Shown here in pieces: positions 31,300 through 32,070 of a stretch of DNA of 32,070 nt; position 1 is the stretch's first letter, and each line of letters starts with the position of its first letter. Source of the DNA: a virus. The position numbers and the translations under genes are program-made. The notes below the pieces were generated by a model. That model was given only the letters and a program-made list of their open reading frames with translations, made no database searches and had not been told where the DNA came from. The stretch lies in the IMG/VR virus record IMGVR_UViG_3300042392_002433, positions 1 through 32,070 of that record; one strand, written 5' to 3'.

Positions 31300-31602
31300 A
31301 TGACCTCCCACCTCCTCCGTTTCCTCGCCTGGGCCCGCCGGGAAAAACTCAACCGCACCCGCCTAGAAATTCTCCTCCTCCTTCACGGCCGGGAAATCAC
31401 CACCCTCACCACCCTCACCCAAGAAACCGGCATCCCCTCCCGCGAGCTACTCCACGCCCTCATCCGCCTCGAAGACCTCGAACTCATCCAGCGCCACCGC
31501 ACCCGCTGGCGCTATGGCAACACCAAAGCCATCTCCCTCACCCCCGCCGCCCGCGCACAACTCAACCAACTCCTCAACCCCACCCTCACCCCATGCTCCT
31601 AA
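31300..31602 (+). CDS. Winged-helix DNA-binding protein
   Basis: A 100-residue protein with the layout of a MarR-like winged helix: helix TRLEILLLLHGRE, then LTQETGIPSRELLHALIRLEDLELI (helix-turn-helix with recognition helix), then the wing RHRTRWRYGNTKAISLT and a final helix AARAQLNQLL. It is likely a transcriptional regulator of the early region. The start is ATG 31300, one base after the zinc-ribbon stop. It overlaps the next small membrane protein gene by 10 bases. C-rich backbone codon use. Confidence 0.7.
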   Translation: MTSHLLRFLAWARREKLNRTRLEILLLLHGREITTLTTLTQETGIPSRELLHALIRLEDLELIQRHRTRWRYGNTKAISLTPAARAQLNQLLNPTLTPCS

Positions 31603-31769
31603 CCCTCGCCACCTACCTCGGCATTGCCTTTGCCTTCTTCGCCATCGGCTTCTTCGCCGCCTCCCTCTTCTACGAGTCCCAAACCCGCGACCTCGTTGCA
31701 GAAAAACACCGCCTCATCCGCCGCATCGCCGCCCTCGAAAAACAAATTCGCCTCCTCACCCGCCGCTAA
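31593..31769 (+). CDS. Small membrane protein with coiled coil
   Basis: A 58-residue protein: one transmembrane helix (LATYLGIAFAFFAIGFFAA, about residues 5-23) followed by a charged heptad-like helix (VAEKHRLIRRIAALEKQIRL). This N-in/C-out-like plan is seen in phage i-spanins and in small membrane regulators, but no spanin partner or lipobox is visible nearby. It overlaps the winged-helix gene by 10 bases, supporting co-translation. Confidence 0.6.
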   Translation: MLLTLATYLGIAFAFFAIGFFAASLFYESQTRDLVAEKHRLIRRIAALEKQIRLLTRR

Positions 31770-31803
31770 CCCCGCCCCTTTCAGCCTTTCAACATTTACC
31801 CCA

Positions 31804-32070
31804 GTGACCCTCACCCTCCCCATCCCCGCCCTCGCCCTCCGCCCCAATGGGCGAGCGCACCCCATGAAAAAATCCAGCGCCGTCCGCAAAGCCCGCGAAC
31901 TCGCCTTCTTCGCCACCCTCACCGCCTTCGGAGCCAAAGCCGTCCCCACCCGCATCACATTCTCAGACGCCCAAAAACTCGGCCTCCCCACCGGCACCCG
32001 CACCCACCAATTCTACCACAAACTCTCCAACCTCCTCCTCCCCGGCCCCTTCCCCCCCATCACCTCCTAC
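31804..32070 (+). CDS. RusA-like Holliday junction resolvase, 5' part (3' cut by window)
   Basis: The first 89 codons are visible. VTLTLPIPALALRPNGRAHP, then KKSSAVRKARELAFFATL, follows the start of RusA-like endonucleases: a strand with P-x-P, then 'PN.R.h' and a basic helix with the 'R..A' pattern. The catalytic Asp residues would lie mostly beyond the window. The start is GTG 31804; ATG 31864 is possible but would remove the P-N-G-R motif. RusA cuts branched DNA and would act in phage recombination or before packaging. C-ending codons mark it as a backbone gene. Confidence 0.65.
   Translation, partial: MTLTLPIPALALRPNGRAHPMKKSSAVRKARELAFFATLTAFGAKAVPTRITFSDAQKLGLPTGTRTHQFYHKLSNLLLPGPFPPITSY

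Noticed and set aside
1-32070. CRISPR arrays
   Set aside because: No regularly spaced short repeats were seen; the only dispersed repeats are those listed.

Overview
The window reads as part of a temperate, T7-like (podovirus-type) phage genome. In order along the + strand it carries small and large terminase, portal/head-tail connector, scaffold, major capsid and decoration proteins, tail tubular proteins A and B, internal virion proteins, a 2603-residue polyvalent virion protein, an SGNH-hydrolase tail spike and a lysis module. An integrase on the - strand and a run of small regulatory and early genes follow, ending in a RusA-like resolvase cut by the window edge. I see no single-subunit RNA polymerase, replication gene or host gene. 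A phage of the Verrucomicrobiota/PVC group is my guess, from the integrase style (ALRHSFGSY box) and the lack of Shine-Dalgarno sites; it is an inference, not a proof.

Layout: 1-245 is the tail of an unknown gene. 246-1014 is a foreign-looking two-gene cassette. 1043-3138 is the terminase pair. 3201-3795 is a second two-gene cassette, including a DUF3310 gene. 3782-7660 runs from small head genes through portal to scaffold. 7690-9510 is a terminator-flanked capsid/decoration unit. 9540-15967 holds the tail tube and internal virion genes. 16022-16393 is a third cassette. 16410-24221 is the polyvalent giant. 24259-26051 is the tail fibre/spike. 26059-27963 is the lysis module. 27970-28165 is a probable attP. 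28059-29357 (-) is the integrase. 29577-30138 is a divergent pair of ribbon-helix-helix regulators around a palindromic operator. 30171-32070 holds small early genes.

Two large-scale signals stand out. First, the backbone + strand is extremely C-rich over G whatever strand is coding: the - strand integrase uses G-ending codons where + genes use C-ending ones. Backbone genes also start without Shine-Dalgarno sites, usually right after a pyrimidine-rich CCCC/ACC. Second, this backbone is interrupted by blocks with symmetric base composition: three cassettes, the central ART-like modules of the giant protein, and nearly all of the tail spike. Two cassette genes do have good Shine-Dalgarno sites. 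The three cassettes each hold two overlapping ORFs and end in copies of the same ~42 bp repeat, which lies just upstream of the next backbone gene. I consider this cassette family, with shared 3' ends, the best candidate for an undescribed gene-exchange element.

The probable attP (a tRNA T-arm plus acceptor fragment flanked by paired heptamers) lies inside continuous phage sequence between the amidase and integrase genes. This suggests the contig is the free or circular phage form rather than an integrated prophage.
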